Shown here: positions 63,601 through 64,000 of the stretch, one piece after another
How positions within the stretch are numbered: position 1 is the stretch's first letter
Layout: the number at the start of each line of letters is the position of its first letter
Source: Liolophura sinensis
Lineage: Eukaryota; Mollusca; Polyplacophora; Chitonida; Chitonidae
Assembly (NCBI RefSeq): GCF_032854445.1
Contig: NW_027017970.1
Coordinates: 1 to 64,000, forward strand
Direction: 5' to 3'
Length of the DNA: 64,000 nucleotides
Notes under the pieces: generated by a model
Seen by the model: the letters and a program-made list of their open reading frames with translations, nothing else
Database searches by the model: none
Told to the model about the DNA's origin: nothing
Translations under genes and position numbers: made by a program

Positions 63601-64000
63601 CACTGTACTCTGTACAATCGCGACTGGTCATTACTATATTCAACTTTTGACTATAAGTTATGTGCCCTTCGGTAGCCCAGAAGACGACAAATCTTTGGGC
63701 CAAGCCCATTTAACTCACCCAGCAATTGCCTTACTTCTAAGTCTAAGACAATCTCAATGTCTTTACCTACGTGTAGAAAAACCAGACCATTTGTACGTGA
63801 AAAACACAAGGTACTTGATACAGTCTGCTGTAAAAAGTACAACTGAACACTGACCCACTTCAGTAAGGTGCAAAAAGATGCGGAATTGAGCCAGGCATCG
63901 GCAGCTGTTGAAAAATTGCAAATTTCCCTGGTTTCCATGGAGTAAGAGACGTTGCTGGGCACGTGATTATGACATCAATGATCATTCAATTGTCACTACA
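57632..64000. repeat. HOR block: 13-mer-like unit, cut by the window end
   Basis: Anchors are 57,632 (P), 58,181 (W1), 58,730 (W2), 59,272 (C), 59,769 (M), 60,318 (C), 60,867 (V), 61,364 (M), 61,913 (C), 62,462 (Y), 63,011 (I) and 63,560 (Y, incomplete). It tracks the 13-mer at 17,367 at an exact 40,265-bp offset. One difference is in W2, which has ACTGACCC at about 59,013 where the other 13-mer-type units have ACTCACCC. Confidence 0.87.
59272..61363. repeat. 497-bp monomer pair block (fifth copy)
   Basis: The short monomers are 59,272-59,768 and 60,867-61,363. The first contains CAGCAATCGTG at about 59,435, where the other copies read CAGCAATTGTG. Confidence 0.92.

Larger units (their letters stand above)
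1..64000. repeat. 549-bp satellite array filling the window
   Basis: The anchor TTGCATTTTT, or its P-type variant, recurs 117 times from 446 to 63,560. Spacing is almost always 549 bp; the regular exceptions are 542 and 497 bp. Every copy is in the same orientation, and no spacing leaves room for inserted foreign DNA. Copies differ by scattered substitutions that define subtypes, while blocks such as the one around TACACTGTACTCTGTACAAT are nearly invariant. Unit length, purity and higher-order structure are typical of eukaryotic satellite DNA. The genomic location (centromere, pericentromere or subtelomere) is inference. I recognise neither the monomer family nor the species. The array continues past both window ends. 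Confidence 0.97.
44196..64000. repeat. Large duplicated block, copy 2 of 2
   Basis: This is the partner of 4,475-23,735. It begins at the switch point inside the chimeric monomer at 44,022 and runs off the window end, so its true length is unknown. It has one extra Y monomer around 56,0xx-56,9xx and small indels such as an extra A at about 47,550. Confidence 0.88.

Noticed and set aside
1-64000. Many open frames of 60-174 codons on both strands
   Set aside because: They recur at the repeat period in several frames on both strands, often start at TTG, differ by amino-acid-changing substitutions between subtypes, and match no family I know. They follow from a low-stop 549-bp unit copied in phase.
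1-64000. CRISPR array
   Set aside because: The repeats are 549 bp, directly adjacent and without unique spacers.
1-64000. Ribosomal RNA, 5S or histone gene repeats
   Set aside because: No conserved rRNA core sequences or histone-like frames are visible. The unit is shorter than rDNA or histone clusters and has no spacer/gene division.
1-64000. Terminal repeats of an LTR element or Helitron amplified in tandem
   Set aside because: No element edges, primer-binding site, polypurine tract or hairpin terminus can be defined, because the window contains no non-repeat flank.

Overview
The whole window is one uninterrupted tandem satellite array. A unit of 549 bp is repeated head-to-tail, always in the same orientation, from base 1 to base 64,000. 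I numbered copies by the near-invariant anchor TTGCATTTTT, or its aligned variant CTTTCACATTTTT. This gives 117 anchors from position 446 to position 63,560, so 116 complete monomers plus a partial one at each end. I see no gene, RNA gene, transposon, inversion or single-copy spacer. The array runs off both ends of the window. All of this points to a eukaryotic heterochromatic locus, such as a centromeric, pericentromeric or subtelomeric satellite. I cannot name the species or match the monomer to a known satellite family. A representative monomer is 42% GC with a CpG observed/expected ratio of about 0.77 (my count), so it is not strongly CpG-depleted.

Monomers fall into recognisable subtypes, named here by the bases after the anchor. 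P has a 10-11 T tract. W1 and W2 read GCCTGGGTG. C reads GCCTGGTCT. M reads GCATGGTGT. V reads GCCTGGTGT. Y reads ACCTGGTCT. I reads ACCTGGTCA. These subtypes form higher-order repeats (HORs) that mostly begin P-W1-W2 and vary in length. In order they are: the tail of a 9-mer (1-4,301), an 11-mer (4,302-10,342), a 13-mer (10,343-17,366), a 13-mer (17,367-24,392), an 8-mer (24,393-28,777), a 7-mer (28,778-32,619), a 9-mer (32,620-37,552), a 5-mer (37,553-40,289), an 18-mer composite of 7+11 (40,290-50,056), a 14-mer (50,057-57,631), and at least 12 monomers of another 13-mer-like unit (57,632-64,000). Two length variants mark the HORs: a 497-bp monomer with a 52-bp deletion between CAAAA direct repeats, and a 542-bp monomer with a 7-bp deletion between ACTGA direct repeats.

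Above the HOR level there are larger duplications. About 4.48-23.7 kb recurs at 44.2-64.0 kb and differs by one inserted monomer. About 1-6.4 kb recurs at 33.3-39.7 kb, and 9.7-14.2 kb recurs at 39.7-44.2 kb. Several monomers are chimeras whose switch points explain the HOR length changes by unequal exchange. The many short open frames on both strands follow from a 549-bp (3 x 183) unit copied in phase, and I do not call any of them a gene. Two stretches (about 0-5 kb and 36.2-37.6 kb) carry private small indels that look like consensus errors or local decay.

I found no new gene-based system here. The points of interest are the satellite's layered architecture, its recombination junctions, and several dyad-symmetric motifs carried in most copies.
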